A stretch of 64,000 nucleotides of DNA from Plasmodiophora brassicae (GCA_039704465.1 JASFAU010000010.1:434001-498000), one strand, 5' to 3'; positions 1-15,617 are shown, counted from the stretch's first letter. Made by a program: numbers and translations. Notes: generated by a model from the letters alone, not told the origin.

Positions 1-820
1 ATGGAGAAGATTGGCATCGTCGGCCGAACCGTAAGCATTGCTCGTCATAATTCGGCTTTCCAGTAATGTCGGTTTGTAGGGATCGGGCAAGTCCACACTG
101 CTGGTCGCCCTCTTGCGAATCGTCGAACTGGCCGCTGGTCGAATCATCATCGACGGCGTTGACATATCGAAGATCGGTCTGGAAGATCTTCGAAGTCGCA
201 TTGCCATCATCCCGCAGGAGTCGGTCCTGTTTTCGGGTACCATCCGGGAAAACCTGGACGTGAAGAACGTGTACAATGACGCCGACATTTGGAAGGCGTT
301 GAACGCTGTCAACCTAGGCGCCATCATTCGTGATCTGCCTGACGGTCTGAATTCCAACGTCGTCGAGAAAGGTCCTCGGTTCTCTCTCGGCCAGCGCCAG
401 CTTTTCTGCATCGCACGTGCGATCCTGATGAAGGCCCGCGTTGTCGTTCTTGATGAGGCAACAGCCGCTATTGACGCCAGAACGGATGCGCTGGTACAGA
501 AGGCCATTGCCGAGAACTTTGCCGACTGCACCGTCCTCACCATTGCGCACCGCCTGAACACGATCATTCAATCCGACCGCATCCTTATGCTCAGCGCCGG
601 CAAGATCCTCGAGTTCGACAAGCCCGCGACGCTTCTCGACAATCCCAACGGCGCGTTCTTCTCGCTCGTGGCCCAGACCGGCCCGCAAACGGCGAGGAAG
701 CTCCGTCAACTCGCATTGGAGAAGCGGCAAATCGACGAGACCCGCGTCCGTACCCGATCCGACGTTGATTTCTTCAGAAGCCTGGCTCGACCGGCCGAGC
801 CGATCCCCGACAGCATGTAG
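1..820 (+). CDS. ABCC-type ABC transporter, C-terminal part (5' end outside window)
   Basis: This is the last part of an ATP-driven membrane exporter of the MRP/ABCC family: the second nucleotide-binding domain and C-terminal tail. The window opens inside an exon ending in GIVGRT. An intron at 31-79 (gtaagc...tgtag) splits the Walker A motif, which then reads GRT-GSGKSTL. Downstream are the Q-loop (IIPQESVLFSGTIREN), a degenerate signature FSLGQRQ that is normal for NBD2 of this family, Walker [13 protein letters not shown] with the catalytic Glu, and the H-loop IAHRLNT. The ATG at position 1 is internal, not a start. A complete paralogue follows 210 bp downstream in the same orientation, so this is a tandem pair. 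Substrate cannot be told. Confidence 0.9.
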
Positions 821-1030
821 AACCCGTTGGACAGCAGTCGTGTTATCGTACGCGAACAGTAAAGTGACCCAAATCGGCGTCTGCTGTCATTCCCTTCAGC
901 GTGCCCGGTCAGCGCGCAGTTTCGGGCAGCCGTGCCGAGTCGCAGACGCGGTAGCCGGCGCAGTGCAGTACGACGGGCTCTGCGTCATCGACACAGCAAA
1001 CGCCGGTGGTAGTGTGTCGTTATAGAACCG

Positions 1031-6045
<5,015 letters not shown>

Positions 6046-6212
6046 ACGTTGTCGCGTCCCATTCGTCGTTGTCATTGTCCCATACGTGGTAGGCACCACC
6101 CCGTCGACGGGTTGGTTGTTGTTTGGCAGGAGGGAGGACCCGCCGGCGCCAGAGGACGCGCCGGACCGCCGCATTGGGGTGACGGGGGGCCGTGCGGGAC
6201 GACGGGCGACGA

Positions 6213-6416
6213 ATGTCGGACGACGCGCTGGCGAAGAAGCACCTGGAGCTGGAGCATCTGCGGGTGGAGGAGGCGGCGCTGCGCGATGCGATGACGCCGG
6301 AGCAGGCTGCCGGCAAGATCGTCGCGGTCGTCAACGCGGCGCCGGACCCGTTCGTCGACGGCGGCAACGAATGGGTACACGCGCCCGGCGGCGGGTGCGC
6401 CTGCGCCGTCATGTGA
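6213..6416 (+). CDS. heterotrimeric G-protein gamma subunit (GGL domain)
   Basis: Single-exon 67-residue protein starting at MSDDALAKKH. It has the short helical GGL pattern: an N-terminal helix with LEHLRVEEA, a second helix, then DPF (NAAPDPFVDGGNEW), where gamma subunits dock on the beta propeller. It ends in CACAVM. The last four residues are a CaaX box whose terminal Met predicts farnesylation, and the Cys two residues before it could be palmitoylated, as in fungal Ste18-type gammas. Length is typical (65-75 aa). I chose the ATG at 6213; an in-frame upstream GTG at 6192 is not a eukaryotic start. It lies between an ABC transporter and a cyclic-nucleotide-binding protein; whether that reflects function is unknown. 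Confidence 0.85.
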   Translation: MSDDALAKKHLELEHLRVEEAALRDAMTPEQAAGKIVAVVNAAPDPFVDGGNEWVHAPGGGCACAVM

Positions 6417-6543
6417 TATCGCGCGCCCCGTCGTCGTACCTGGGCAACAGTGTGGTGGATGGGGCTCCAGTGCATCAGCGGCGACCGATCGCGTCTACCT
6501 GTGTTCACACGGCGAATTCACCATTCTGTCCACCTGCCGCGTC

Positions 6544-6561
6544 GTGTGTGTGTGTGTGTGT
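6544..6561 (+). repeat. (GT)n microsatellite
   Basis: A run of about nine GT units lies in the gap between the G-gamma gene and the next gene, some 90 bp before the latter's start. It codes for nothing I can see. Confidence 0.9.
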
Positions 6562-6644
6562 CGCCCGCCTGTTCGACAGAATGGGTCTCCCTCCTGCAGG
6601 CGGGTCGCGTCTTATATTAAGCTCGATCGGCGTCACGTGCGTTA

Positions 6645-8775
6645 ATGACGGTCGACCACGGTGACGACGACCGTCACGAGGGCGGCGCCAGCAGCGACGA
6701 CGACGGCGACGGCGGTAGCGGCCCGGGCGACGCCATCAGGCGCAACGTCTTCGACGGGCTCTGGGACGACCTGTACGCGCAGGCGCTGTCGTGTACTGGG
6801 GGCGCGCGAACCCCCGTCCTGAACGATCCCGCACAGGGTCGCCGGCGCGAACGTTGGCGGGGCGGTCTATGACGAGTTCGCGCGCGCCCGCCCGACCGTC
6901 ACCATGGGCGTCCTGGCCGAGATGCTGGTCCAGTTCTTCGGTGCCGTCCCCGCCGTCCGTCGGATTCGTGGCCTGGTGCCAGGCAGGGCCCTGCAGGCCG
7001 TCCTGCGGCGGCACACCGACGCCAAGCTGGGCAGCATGTTCGGCGATGACGACGACGACGTAGGGCGATCCCGGCTGGTGTTCGCCAGGGACGCGTTCGT
7101 CGCCATGAGCGGCGACCTGTTCGCCGGCGCCGACCTGTACCCGAACGCGGCCGCCTGGGACATGGACGACACGCGCCTGCCTCTGCTACGCGACATCTCC
7201 CGAGTCGTACGATTCGACTCGCGCGCGCGCGCGCGCGCTCTAACCTGTGTGTGCTTGCTTCCTAGCTGGACACGCTGTCGTGCATACCGCTGGCGATCCA
7301 TCGGACGTTGTCGCGGGGCGAGACGGCCGCCCACCTGCTGCGCAAGCCCAGCGAGCAGCGCCAGCACCACGAGCTCGTCTTCCTGAGCCGCATAGCGTCC
7401 CAGGCGCTCCAGCGCCTGGGCTGTGGGCCTGCGACGATGGACGTCGTCCGGTGCATGACGCTGCGGGTCGTCGAGAAGGACGACGCCGTCTGCCGGGAGG
7501 GCGACCTGGCCGAGGACTACTTCGTCGTGTTCGACGGCGCCCTGATCGTCAAGCGGTCGACGATCTTCGGCATGCTCGGGTCGGTGTCGGAGTTCGTCGC
7601 CGGGTACGGGTTCGGCGAGCGCTCCCTGATGCTGGCAGGCGGTCGTCGCAACGCGACCGTGATCGGCCAGTGCCACACGGTCCTTGGCGTCCTGCACGCG
7701 CCCGACTTCAGGCGCCTGCTCTACCCGGTCGGTGCGCCTCTGCCACGACTGATCACCGCCCCCACCCCCTAACCGATGCCGCGCCCAGACGCTTCAGCGT
7801 GTCCTGAAGCGCAAGATCGACTTCTTCCGCCGCCTGCCGTACATGGCGCGGGTACCGTACAACGAGGTCGCCGAGGTCGCCAACACCTCCTGGTTCCGTC
7901 GTTACCGCCCGCGGGACGTCATCCACCAGCAGGGCGACGCCATGCCCACCGACCTGTTCTTCGTCGCGTCCGGCCGCGTTCGTATCATTCGCGAAACGCC
8001 ACCGGCGACGGCCCGTCGGCCATTGCAGGCGCCGTTGCGCTGCACGTCGTCCCGTTCGACGACCACGTCGCCGTCCACCGCCTCGTCCCGTCCGGGTTCG
8101 TCCCGGGTCGGGCACTTCAGCGGCGTCCAGGCCCCCATGCGGTACGCACGACCGAACACGGCCGCCGTCCAGCAAGGCGTGTTCTCCGTTCAGTCGCCGT
8201 ACCGTCGGCGGCCCCGGTCGGCGCCGAATTACAAGCCGGGGACGACGACGAACACGAAGACGGTCGGTCAGATCCCGATCCCCTCGTTGGCAGTGACGAG
8301 GGTGCCCAGGCACGGGGGTTCACCTGGATCGCCCGGCGCCCCAGTATTCATCGAGTGCTGCGTGCTCGGGTTCCCCTACGCCCTGGGTGACCTGCCCGAG
8401 GAGCGCCTGACCAAGGTGCAACTCGTGTGGCACACGAGCACGGTGGCCATCGACCTCGTCGAGATGCTGGTCGTCCCGCACACCAGCCTGTTCAAGTACG
8501 CGTCGCTCGTCGTCCCGAACCTGTACCGGTGCCCGCCCGACCTCAAACTTCGTCGCGACCTGCAGGCCATCGCCGCATGGGACAAGTACAAGCAGGCGCT
8601 GATCGCATCGAGCGCCCCGATCACGCAACGAACCGGCTTCTACTTCTCCCATCACAACCGCCGGCTCACCGAACGCGCCGCACGCCCCGTCGCCCCACGA
8701 ATCCGTTCGGGCGACCTCGTGCCGCGCCGGCGCGCCCTGCCCGATCCCGATTGGTTCAGATCATCGCGCGCCTGA
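6645..8775 (+). CDS. protein with two cyclic-nucleotide-binding domains (CNBD2-like)
   Basis: About 600-residue protein in four exons (introns near 6.80-6.84, 7.20-7.26 and 7.72-7.79 kb). The N-terminus is acidic and low-complexity. The first cNMP domain shows EKDDAVCREGDLAEDYFVV followed by the phosphate-binding-cassette pattern FGERSLM...RRNATV, so the key Glu and Arg for cAMP/cGMP contact look present. After the third intron a second domain begins (IDFFRRLPYMA...RPRDVIHQQGD...FFVASGRVRII). It is interrupted by about 100 basic, Ser/Pro-rich residues before resuming at ECCVLGFPYALGDLP; there the FGE...RAAT cassette is not recognisable, so it probably does not bind nucleotide. The layout and the late AAWDKYKQALI segment resemble animal CNBD2. 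It is not a kinase regulatory subunit: no docking region is visible. Confidence 0.75.
7220..7236 (+). repeat. (GC)n run inside an intron
   Basis: Eight GC units lie within the second intron of the cNMP-binding gene, directly before a CTAAC branch-like site (ctctaacctg) and a pyrimidine-rich 3' splice site ending cttcctag. Confidence 0.85.
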
Positions 8776-8880
8776 GCCCATCGCCGCCCATCCACCGACA
8801 ACGGATGACGCCTATGCCGCGATTCCCTGGTATGAACAATTAGTTTAAGGGGGTGCGGGTCTCCGCTCCGACACCGCCGG

Positions 8881-11645
8881 TCATCGTCGTGGAGGAGGAG
8901 GCGGCGGTGGACGACCTCGCATAGGAGGCGGGCCTGGAGGTCCAGCCCGACCACGAGGTGGTGGCGGCGGCGGCGGCGGCATTCGACCTTGGGAAGGCCC
9001 GTCATCGTACTCGTAGGCGTCGTCGACTGGCATCCCGCGTCGAGGACCCGCAGGTGGGCGAGGCGGCGGAGGCGGCCCACCGGGCCGACCACGTGCAGGC
9101 GGTGGTGGAGCAGGACCTCGAGGCGACGCTCTCGATTCGAAACCGCCACCATCGACGTCATCGTCCGCAGCAGACGGTGGTTGACGAGGGGGCATGCGCG
9201 ACGTTGCCGGGCCGCCGCGCGGTGGCGGTGGCATTCTACCTGCACGTGGAGGTGGTGGCGGGGGCATTCGACCACCAGCTCTGGGTGGCGCCGGCGCCGG
9301 ACGTCCAGTAGGTCCATCATCGTCCGATGGCGTTGACTTGAGCGCCTTCGGCTTGAAGTTGCGAATCGACGCGAGAAGATCAGCACGGCCTCCTGTGGCA
9401 GGTGGCGGCGGCATCGACGCTTCCTCCGCGTTGTCGAACGACGGCGGTGGTGGCGGCGGTGGAGGAGCCGGGCTGGCACGAGCAGGTGGCCCACGCGGTG
9501 GCCCAGGAGGTGGAGGCGGTGGTGCACCACCACCCCTTGGGCTAGGCGTGCCGCGAGAGCGACCGCCCATTGGCTGCTGCTTCTGCTGCTGCTGCTGCCC
9601 ATAAGCAGAATTGCCATCGTCATCGTACGATGCCGCCATAGCTGGCGGACGAGGAGGGGGAGGAGCCGGTCGACCTGCGCGGGGGCCACCAGAAGGTGGG
9701 CCACGTGGGGGCGGCGGCGGCGGCGGCGCACCACCTCGTCTGGGAGGTGGGCCTCTGGGCGCCATTTGCGGTTCTTCGTCTTGGTACTGCGCGGGTGCAG
9801 GAGGCGGCGGCGGAGGACGACCACGAGGTGGACCACCGGCAGCAGGAGCACCACGAGGCATCGCAGCAGCGCGAGGCGGAATAAGAGGCATGCCGCGACC
9901 CGCCGGCATTCGCGAAGACGCATCACTTGCCAGCACCGGTGCCGACTTGTCGTCCGTGTCGCACTTGGCCAGATTGTTCTTCTTGAAGCTCGCGATCTGC
10001 TTCAGGAGGTCGGCGCGACCGCCAGATGCAGGCGGAGGCGTACTCTGTGGTGGAGGCGGTGGCGCTCGAGCCGCTGTTGGCGGTGGTGGTGCGCCCATTG
10101 GAGCACGAGGTGCTGCGGGTGGTGGACGAGGCGCCGCAGGCATACGAGAGGCCGATGGTGGCGCCGCTGGTGGAGGCGCGCGAGGTGCTACTGGCGGCGG
10201 CGGAGCAGGCGCTGCCATGCGAGGCCCTTGAGGAGGTGGAGGCATTCGTGGTGCAGGTGGCATCCGGGGTGCGGCCGGTGGTGGAGGCGCTTGCCTGTGT
10301 GCAGCAGCAGGTGGCGGTGGAGCAGCTGGCATACGTTGTTGCGGCGGTCCTGGAGGAGCAGGCATGCGAGGCTGGTGCTGCTGCTGCGGCGGTGCAGATG
10401 GCATCCGAGGAGCTGGTGGTGCGGGCGCACGCTGCTGCTGCATTGGTGGCTGGCCCATTGGCGGTGCCCCCATTGCCTGGCGAGATTGCGCCGGTGCCAT
10501 TTGTTGCCCTCTGCCAGCCATTGGCTGCCCTGCAGGCTGTCTGCCTGGCACCTGCTGACCCGTGGGCATGCCCAGGATGCTCGGATCCTCGATGATCAGC
10601 TCACAGATGGCATTGATAAGCTTCGGCGCAGTCAAGAGCAACATAGGGTCCGCACCAGACGGTGCTCCAGACAGCAACGACGGCCCAATTGCATAGGCGA
10701 GCTTCATCGTTGACATTTGCGTCACCTCCTGTACGACATCTGTCAGGTTGACCTTCGATACCCCACGAACAGTTCTACCTCGTTCTGAGACAGGGCGTTC
10801 AGCACGACAAACAGCGTGTACAGAAATCCCCTCGTATCCGGGGCAAGCTGGTTCAGGACGCCGGCTAGTTGAGGTACATTGTCAGGCGTCATTTTCTGGG
10901 TGGACAGCAGCATGTCCAGGATGTGAGGAGGCAGAATGGGCGATGGCAAATCCCGGATCGCCTGGCGCACACGTCAGGACGGGGGGCGCCGGCAACGACA
11001 CGCGTTACCACCAAACCTTCTTCAGGCTCTGCGCAATAGAGAGAATCGAGTAACGCTGGAAATCGATGGGGCGGTGCAGGTTGACGGCCGCGCTCATGGC
11101 CTCAACTTCGCCTTGCACCCCTGGATCCATGAAGATCATGGGAATGCCGAGGCCTGCAATCGCACCAGTCATGCGGTTGGTCCACAGGTCAACGCATCGG
11201 CGGGCTGTATACCTCGTTTGGCAATCTCGATGACCATGAGTTCTGGTAGCTGAAGCGCTCCACCTTGCATGGGCTGTATTGTCAGCGAAGGAACGGCCAC
11301 TTCCGGCGATAGCCAATATGAGATTGCAAGTCTAAGGGAATGCGTTATTAGACCTACATTGCGGTGGGGGCGGTTGTTGCTGCTGCTGATGCATCTGCTG
11401 TTGGCCATAGGGATCCTGGCCATTCGGGTCGTCGTACGGATAGAATTGCCATTGGCCTTGTTCATCATAATATCCCTGGCTGGGATCGCCGACCTGCCCG
11501 TCCTGATCATCGTAATACTGGTCCTGCTGCGCATTGGGATCGTAGTATCCCTGATCTGTTGCACCAGCCTCAGTCCGGTGCAGGGCATCATCGTACACCC
11601 ACGACCCGCACCGTATTGCTGCTGCTGGCTCCACTGGTACGCCAT
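8881..11645 (-). CDS. RhoGAP-fold protein with poly-proline tail and two WH2 motifs
   Basis: Reading the minus strand, I place the start at 11645 (MAYQWSQQQQY), followed by a Gln/Tyr-rich leader. A RhoGAP fold follows: LQLPELMVIEIAKRG, RPIDFQRYSILSIAQSLKK, AIRDLPSPILPP, then STMKLAYAIGPSLLSG, which matches the conserved end of RhoGAP. Introns near 10.72-10.77, 10.98-11.03, 11.15-11.21, 11.28-11.35 and 11.57-11.63 kb join the exons. Where RhoGAPs carry the arginine finger (GIFRxSG) this protein reads PMIFMDPG, so GTPase stimulation is doubtful. The C-terminal ~550 residues are extremely proline-rich (profilin/SH3 ligands) and hold two WH2-like actin-binding motifs, GGRADLLKQIASFKKNNL and GGRADLLASIRNFKPKAL. 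No acidic Arp2/3-binding tail is visible. Likely a cortical actin regulator. Confidence 0.82.
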
Positions 11646-12075
11646 ACGGCCCTGCACCGACTGGCGCCCCGCAGGTCAGAGCACCGGCCCCACACAGGGG
11701 ACGCTCGCGCGCGTCTCTCGTCAAACGCCGTCGGCAGGACACGACCGCCAGACGATCGTCGCGGGTCGTGACACAAAAACGGCAGGCGCCGGCGCGGTCG
11801 GAGCTGTCAGTGGCTTGTCGCGTCAGCCAACGGTCGACCCGCGAGAGGAGGACACAGCACACCGAATCGCCAGACAAAAACGTGACCCTGAATTTTTGCT
11901 CCAGCGCCCAGCGGTGTCAGTCGCAGCGACAGCATCGTCAGACAAAGGGGACGACGACGCCGTTTTTGTCCACGCCCGTTTGTGGGCGCGTTCGGCGACG
12001 TCTAAAAATACAAACCTGGTCGGTGGCGTTCCCGAATGGTTGATGCCAACAGATGCAGAGAACGTCGTGTGCCAA

Positions 12076-12932
12076 CTATTTATTGACTCGGAACATCACG
12101 CCGACGAATATGCCGTTCACCAGGCCCAGAACGTACACGAGAGCGAGAACCATCAGGGCTGTCGGATGAGATTTTCATCAGAGGAACGATGGTGCAGCGC
12201 GACGACAAGCGCCAGCTGCTTACGGGCTTCCGCAAGATACGCCTTTACAATGTCGGGAATGGCGTCAAGCTGATCAGAGCTCAGCTCCTTGGTTCTCTTT
12301 CGGGGAGTATTGCGATCGACCCGGCGTTGAACTCCTGGAGGGTTCTCATTGTTCGTGGTTTTCGAAGGGTCCACGAGGGCGTATTGCTTCATAATCCATG
12401 ACATAATTTCCTCCTTGGTTCGAGGAGTTTCCTCTGTACGTATATAATCAATACAAGCGCACAACAAGCAATTCATCTAATGCAAACCTCCATACTGGAC
12501 GCGAATACTCTTCTCTTCGCAGTAGCTAAACAGATAGATCTTATCAGATTACGACAACGGGTGGAAGCAACGTCTCAACAGTACAAGTATATGGTCGGGA
12601 AATACTCAATCGCTTCAAGCCTGGCAACGGTGGGATTGGTCGTAACGTCGACCTACAACTCATAAATCGCTTTGCAGAGATTGAGAGCGCACCACAACCT
12701 TGGCAATTCGGATACCAGTTGACCCAGCCTGGACGTCACGACCGAGATCTTCGAGAATCGGCGCCAGCTTCTTGCAGTGGCCGCACCACGTTGCTGTAAA
12801 AGCAACGACCCACACGTCACGTTTGATTTTCTCGTAGAAGTCTCCATCAGAGAGCAGTTCGACGCTGGAAGACGAAACGCTAACATGAAGCAACGCAGAC
12901 ACAGCCACGATGCAGAGAACGCGCGCTGGCAT
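12076..12932 (-). CDS. TMX-like membrane-anchored thioredoxin (ER oxidoreductase)
   Basis: Small type-I membrane protein of about 200 residues. It begins MPARVLCIVAVSALLHVSV, a clear signal peptide, followed by a thioredoxin fold with the redox motif WCGHCKKLAP. A further exon carries VDVTTNPTVARLEAIEYFPTI, including the cis-proline. Another exon gives TPRTKEEIMSWIMKQYA, and an intron starting gtaagc leads to a C-terminal transmembrane helix (LMVLALVYVLGLVNGIFVGV) with a short FRVNK tail. The order signal-thioredoxin-TM fits the TMX1-type PDI relatives that oxidise or isomerise disulfides in the ER. The ATG at 12932 gives a signal peptide directly. Neighbouring genes on both sides are in the same orientation. 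Confidence 0.8.
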
Positions 12933-13136
12933 CGCTGAGCAATCTCTTGAAGATAGGTGAGCGACGGGCCCTTGACCCAATCACCTCGTTACACAGTACG
13001 CAGCGGGGCTGCTCTTCGTCGCGCGCAGATGGGTTAACCGCCTGCCGTCTGCGGGTGTATTCACTAAGTAAACCCGATGCTCTCTCGTTGATCAGAGGAG
13101 CGCTCAAACGCATCACTCGACAGGGTCAGGGGTCGG

Positions 13137-14098
13137 TCAGGAAACTCCAGCTTCTGCAAGTAAAGCTTGTACAACGCTGTCGGGACGCACGTCAGTTCGG
13201 CACACCGAATGAACTATCCAGTTGAAAAGCGGACCGGTTTCGACTTTAATCGTGCTGGAGCGCATCACTTCTACCTTTCCCGGCCAATCTTTGACACGAC
13301 CCATTCCAGAAAGGTATTCGCATTTCGCGAGTAACTTGCGCATGAAGACACATGCGTCCTTGACGCCATCAAAGTTACCAGACGACGCGCACCCGACCGC
13401 AAACCGCATGACCTCGCCACTGCATCGCTCCGTCAGCAAACAATGAACCGTTCCTACAAGGTGACCAAGGCGAGAAGTACCTTAGATCCGCAATTCCTAA
13501 AAGGTAATCGTGTGTAGTAAGAGGGATGCGGACCAGGTCGGCATTACATCGCAGCAGCCCCAGCTGAATCTCGTCTTTCGTGACCAGCGTCCCGTGGTTG
13601 AGATAATTCAGGAACGCTTCCGCTTCCACGTATTCTTGAAAGCCCGGACTGATGGAGTACATAAATCTGCCGCACAGTCAGGCACGGCCCCGAATATGAT
13701 TCCGGCAGGAGGCATACTGATGGTATTCCTTTTCAGAGGCAATATCTGCAGACAAACATGGAATTAGAACGTGCGCTCGGTGGCGCATTCCCTACGTAGG
13801 GACTGACACTCAGTCCACTTCGCAATCTTGCCACGAATGGCTTCCAGTTTCGTCGCACCTTGCCGGAGCAGCTTGTCGCGATCGCCAGTCGTCGCCCTAT
13901 GAAGCAGGAAGATTGTGTTCTTGCTATCCTTCGTAACGTCTCGCGACAAGACCCTGGCGGATTCCCTCCGTGCATTCTGAGACGCATGTCATGCGGCCAC
14001 GATCAGGAGCATCGGGGAACGCGGGCCCATACCAGATCGTCAATCCTATCGGCGTACGCCGCAAACACGGCAACCAGCGGTGCGTCTGCGCCTGTCAT
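13137..14098 (-). CDS. TSNAX: translin-associated factor X (TRAX), endonuclease subunit of C3PO
   Basis: TRAX pairs with translin to form C3PO, an RNase that processes tRNA fragments and RISC passenger strands. The first exon starts MTGADAPLVAVFAAYADRI; spliced to NARRESARVLSRDVTKDSK it continues TIFLLHRATTGDRDKLL. A later exon has QEYVEAEAFLNYLNHGTL, and an intron of about 65 nt ending cgatgcag joins YLLGIADL to SGEVMRFAVG. The acidic residues of the TRAX active site (the Glu pair in EYVE and Asp/Glu in ADLSGE) are all kept, so the protein should be catalytic. Translin itself is not in this window. The last ~30 residues, to the stop at 13137, are the least certain part. Confidence 0.88.
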
Positions 14099-14241
14099 CG
14101 TTATCCGAACAGTGCGCCCCGTACGATACTTTCGCGCAATGTGCTGTTTGTCACGAGCCATGTCAGTGTGCACTGGGTTGCATCCGTATGCGGTTTATCG
14201 AAGACGAACCCCCGCTCTACATGAGGTTTGTTTGTACAGGG

Positions 14242-14652
14242 TCAGGCGGAGTCGTTGAGAAGGTCGGCAATCTCCTTGTCGATAGCGCATTCGAGGCTGG
14301 GCACCGCCCCGGACGGAGCACGCTCTGTCCCGGATTCGAGTTCGGCGACCTGTTTCTGGAGGAGTGCTTCTTCAGCTTCGAGCGCGCGCAGAGCGACGCC
14401 GGCATCAACAACGGGAAGGTTCTCATCAGGCGGTCTGTCGGAGAAGTCCAGCGCCCGTCGTCCGGCGTTCGCTTCGGGGCCGCCGGCCTTCTTCGCGTTC
14501 ATCGCGATCAGCGCTTCGCCAATCATACGCGCCCGTGACGCCGACAACGGCGTGAACGGCCCTGGGCGGCGGCGCGCTGTCGACGGCGTCGCCCCTGTCG
14601 CGGCGCCACCCCGCTTCGGCGTCGATGGCACGGGGTACCCCGTCGCCTTCAT
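14242..14652 (-). CDS. uncharacterised 136-residue protein with C-terminal helix
   Basis: Single open frame starting at MKATGYPVPSTPKRGG. The first half is basic, Ser/Thr/Pro/Gly-rich with two TP sites (STPKR and FTPLSASRAR) that look like proline-directed phosphorylation sites. The second half predicts a helix or short coiled coil (ALRALEAEEALLQKQVAELES), ending in an acidic IADLLNDSA. I do not recognise a family. It sits between TRAX and PRCC in the same orientation. Codon pattern and lack of stops in a GC-rich frame are weak evidence for coding; it could also be one exon of a longer gene. Confidence 0.5.
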   Translation of the reverse strand: MKATGYPVPSTPKRGGAATGATPSTARRRPGPFTPLSASRARMIGEALIAMNAKKAGGPEANAGRRALDFSDRPPDENLPVVDAGVALRALEAEEALLQKQVAELESGTERAPSGAVPSLECAIDKEIADLLNDSA

Positions 14653-14774
14653 CGCTCGCGTCAAACTGCGCCGCCAGGTCCCCCCTCGGAAAGCGACTGG
14701 ATGAGTTCACACGGCACCATGCACAGTCTCGCCATACGATAACAAACACATCGATATATTAACGCCTATGCGCT

Positions 14775-15617
14775 CTACCAGCCGTACTTGGCCTTGGCCA
14801 GTTTACGACGGTCGGCACCCTGTGCGGCTCTTGCCCTGATCTGGTCCTCCATCACCGAGGCGCTGCTGGCCATGTTGCTGATGTGATGCCGTCTGGACGC
14901 CTGCCACTGCACCTTCGACGTTGTCAGGATGGCGTTCTGTTTGGCGTTCCAGATCGATGCCGCAGCAGCAGGCATTTCTCGCTGAGACGCCAGCGGGTCG
15001 GTGCCGCCATCAGGGCGGCTCCAAAGGTGTTTACGAAGGTCGTTGGCGGTGATGTCGATGAAGCGACCTTTAGACATTTGCGCTTCGAAAGCATATTCGG
15101 ATTCAGGCCCTGTCGCTGACAGCGTCGATGGCTGCGATTGAGTGTGGAGATACGAGAACAGCGTCGGCGGCGGTTTCAATCCCGGAGGTGGACGAACGAC
15201 GCGGCCGTCGAGGCGAACCTCAGGAATCAGTTGCTCGGGTGGCAATAGGGGCGGCGGAGGAGCTGGGCCTTGCTCTTCTCCAATCAACAGTCTCGGCGCA
15301 TCATCGCCGTTCTTCGCGTCCGACGACGGCACTGCAGCGGCAGCGGATTCAACCGATTGTCCATTCGCATCGTCTCGCTCCTGCCCGGTGCGTTCGGCCG
15401 CCAGTTTTCGTTTACGGCCCGATTTCTTCGGCGGCGGCAACGCCGCCAGTGCCGGCGCAATCGACGCCGCACGATCCTGCGACGCATGCCCCTCTACGCC
15501 CACCTTATCCGCGGCTGGCACATGCGCGGTGGTCGACACCGACCGCACGAGCGGCGGCTGGCGTTCCACGACAGCGTCATCGTCGGAGTCGGACGCGTAA
15601 CTGACGATGCCGTTCAT
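14775..15617 (-). CDS. PRCC: PRCC-family nuclear protein (proline-rich, splicing/mitotic checkpoint factor)
   Basis: 280-residue single-exon protein. The N-terminus MNGIVSYASDSDDD matches the signature start of PRCC (a short hydrophobic stretch, YAS, then an acidic run). The middle is proline-rich and contains a basic, NLS-like segment KKSGRKRKLAA. The C-terminal domain ends HISNMASSASVMEDQIRARA...LAKAKYGW, the conserved PRCC_C end (usually ...QAKYGF). Human PRCC associates with splicing factors and MAD2L2. The ATG at 15617 is chosen because it gives the family N-terminus; an upstream in-frame non-ATG codon is ignored. The adjacent gene on the other strand starts 340 bp away, so the two probably share a divergent promoter region. 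Confidence 0.82.
   Translation of the reverse strand: MNGIVSYASDSDDDAVVERQPPLVRSVSTTAHVPAADKVGVEGHASQDRAASIAPALAALPPPKKSGRKRKLAAERTGQERDDANGQSVESAAAAVPSSDAKNGDDAPRLLIGEEQGPAPPPPLLPPEQLIPEVRLDGRVVRPPPGLKPPPTLFSYLHTQSQPSTLSATGPESEYAFEAQMSKGRFIDITANDLRKHLWSRPDGGTDPLASQREMPAAAASIWNAKQNAILTTSKVQWQASRRHHISNMASSASVMEDQIRARAAQGADRRKLAKAKYGW

Noticed and set aside
1..3. ATG at position 1 as a gene start
   Set aside because: It lies in the middle of an ABC nucleotide-binding domain; the exon clearly continues upstream of the window.
6192..6212. Upstream GTG start for the G-gamma gene
   Set aside because: Eukaryotic initiation at GTG is unlikely and the ATG at 6213 gives a normal family length.
8652..9926. 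424-codon minus-strand frame rich in Arg/His/Leu, and plus-strand Gly-rich frames at 9194-10231
   Set aside because: These are out-of-frame readings of the poly-proline tail; proline codons read in other frames give Arg/His/Leu or Gly runs.
10742..10767. 26-nt intron in the RhoGAP domain
   Set aside because: Using the next in-frame acceptor (gtcgtacag) gives a 50-nt intron and a RhoGAP alignment without an insertion.
11269..12273. 334-codon plus-strand open frame
   Set aside because: It lies antisense to the RhoGAP leader and TMX exons, which have strong family matches on the minus strand; its composition (runs of Leu/Ile/Val) mirrors Gln/Asp-rich coding on the other strand.
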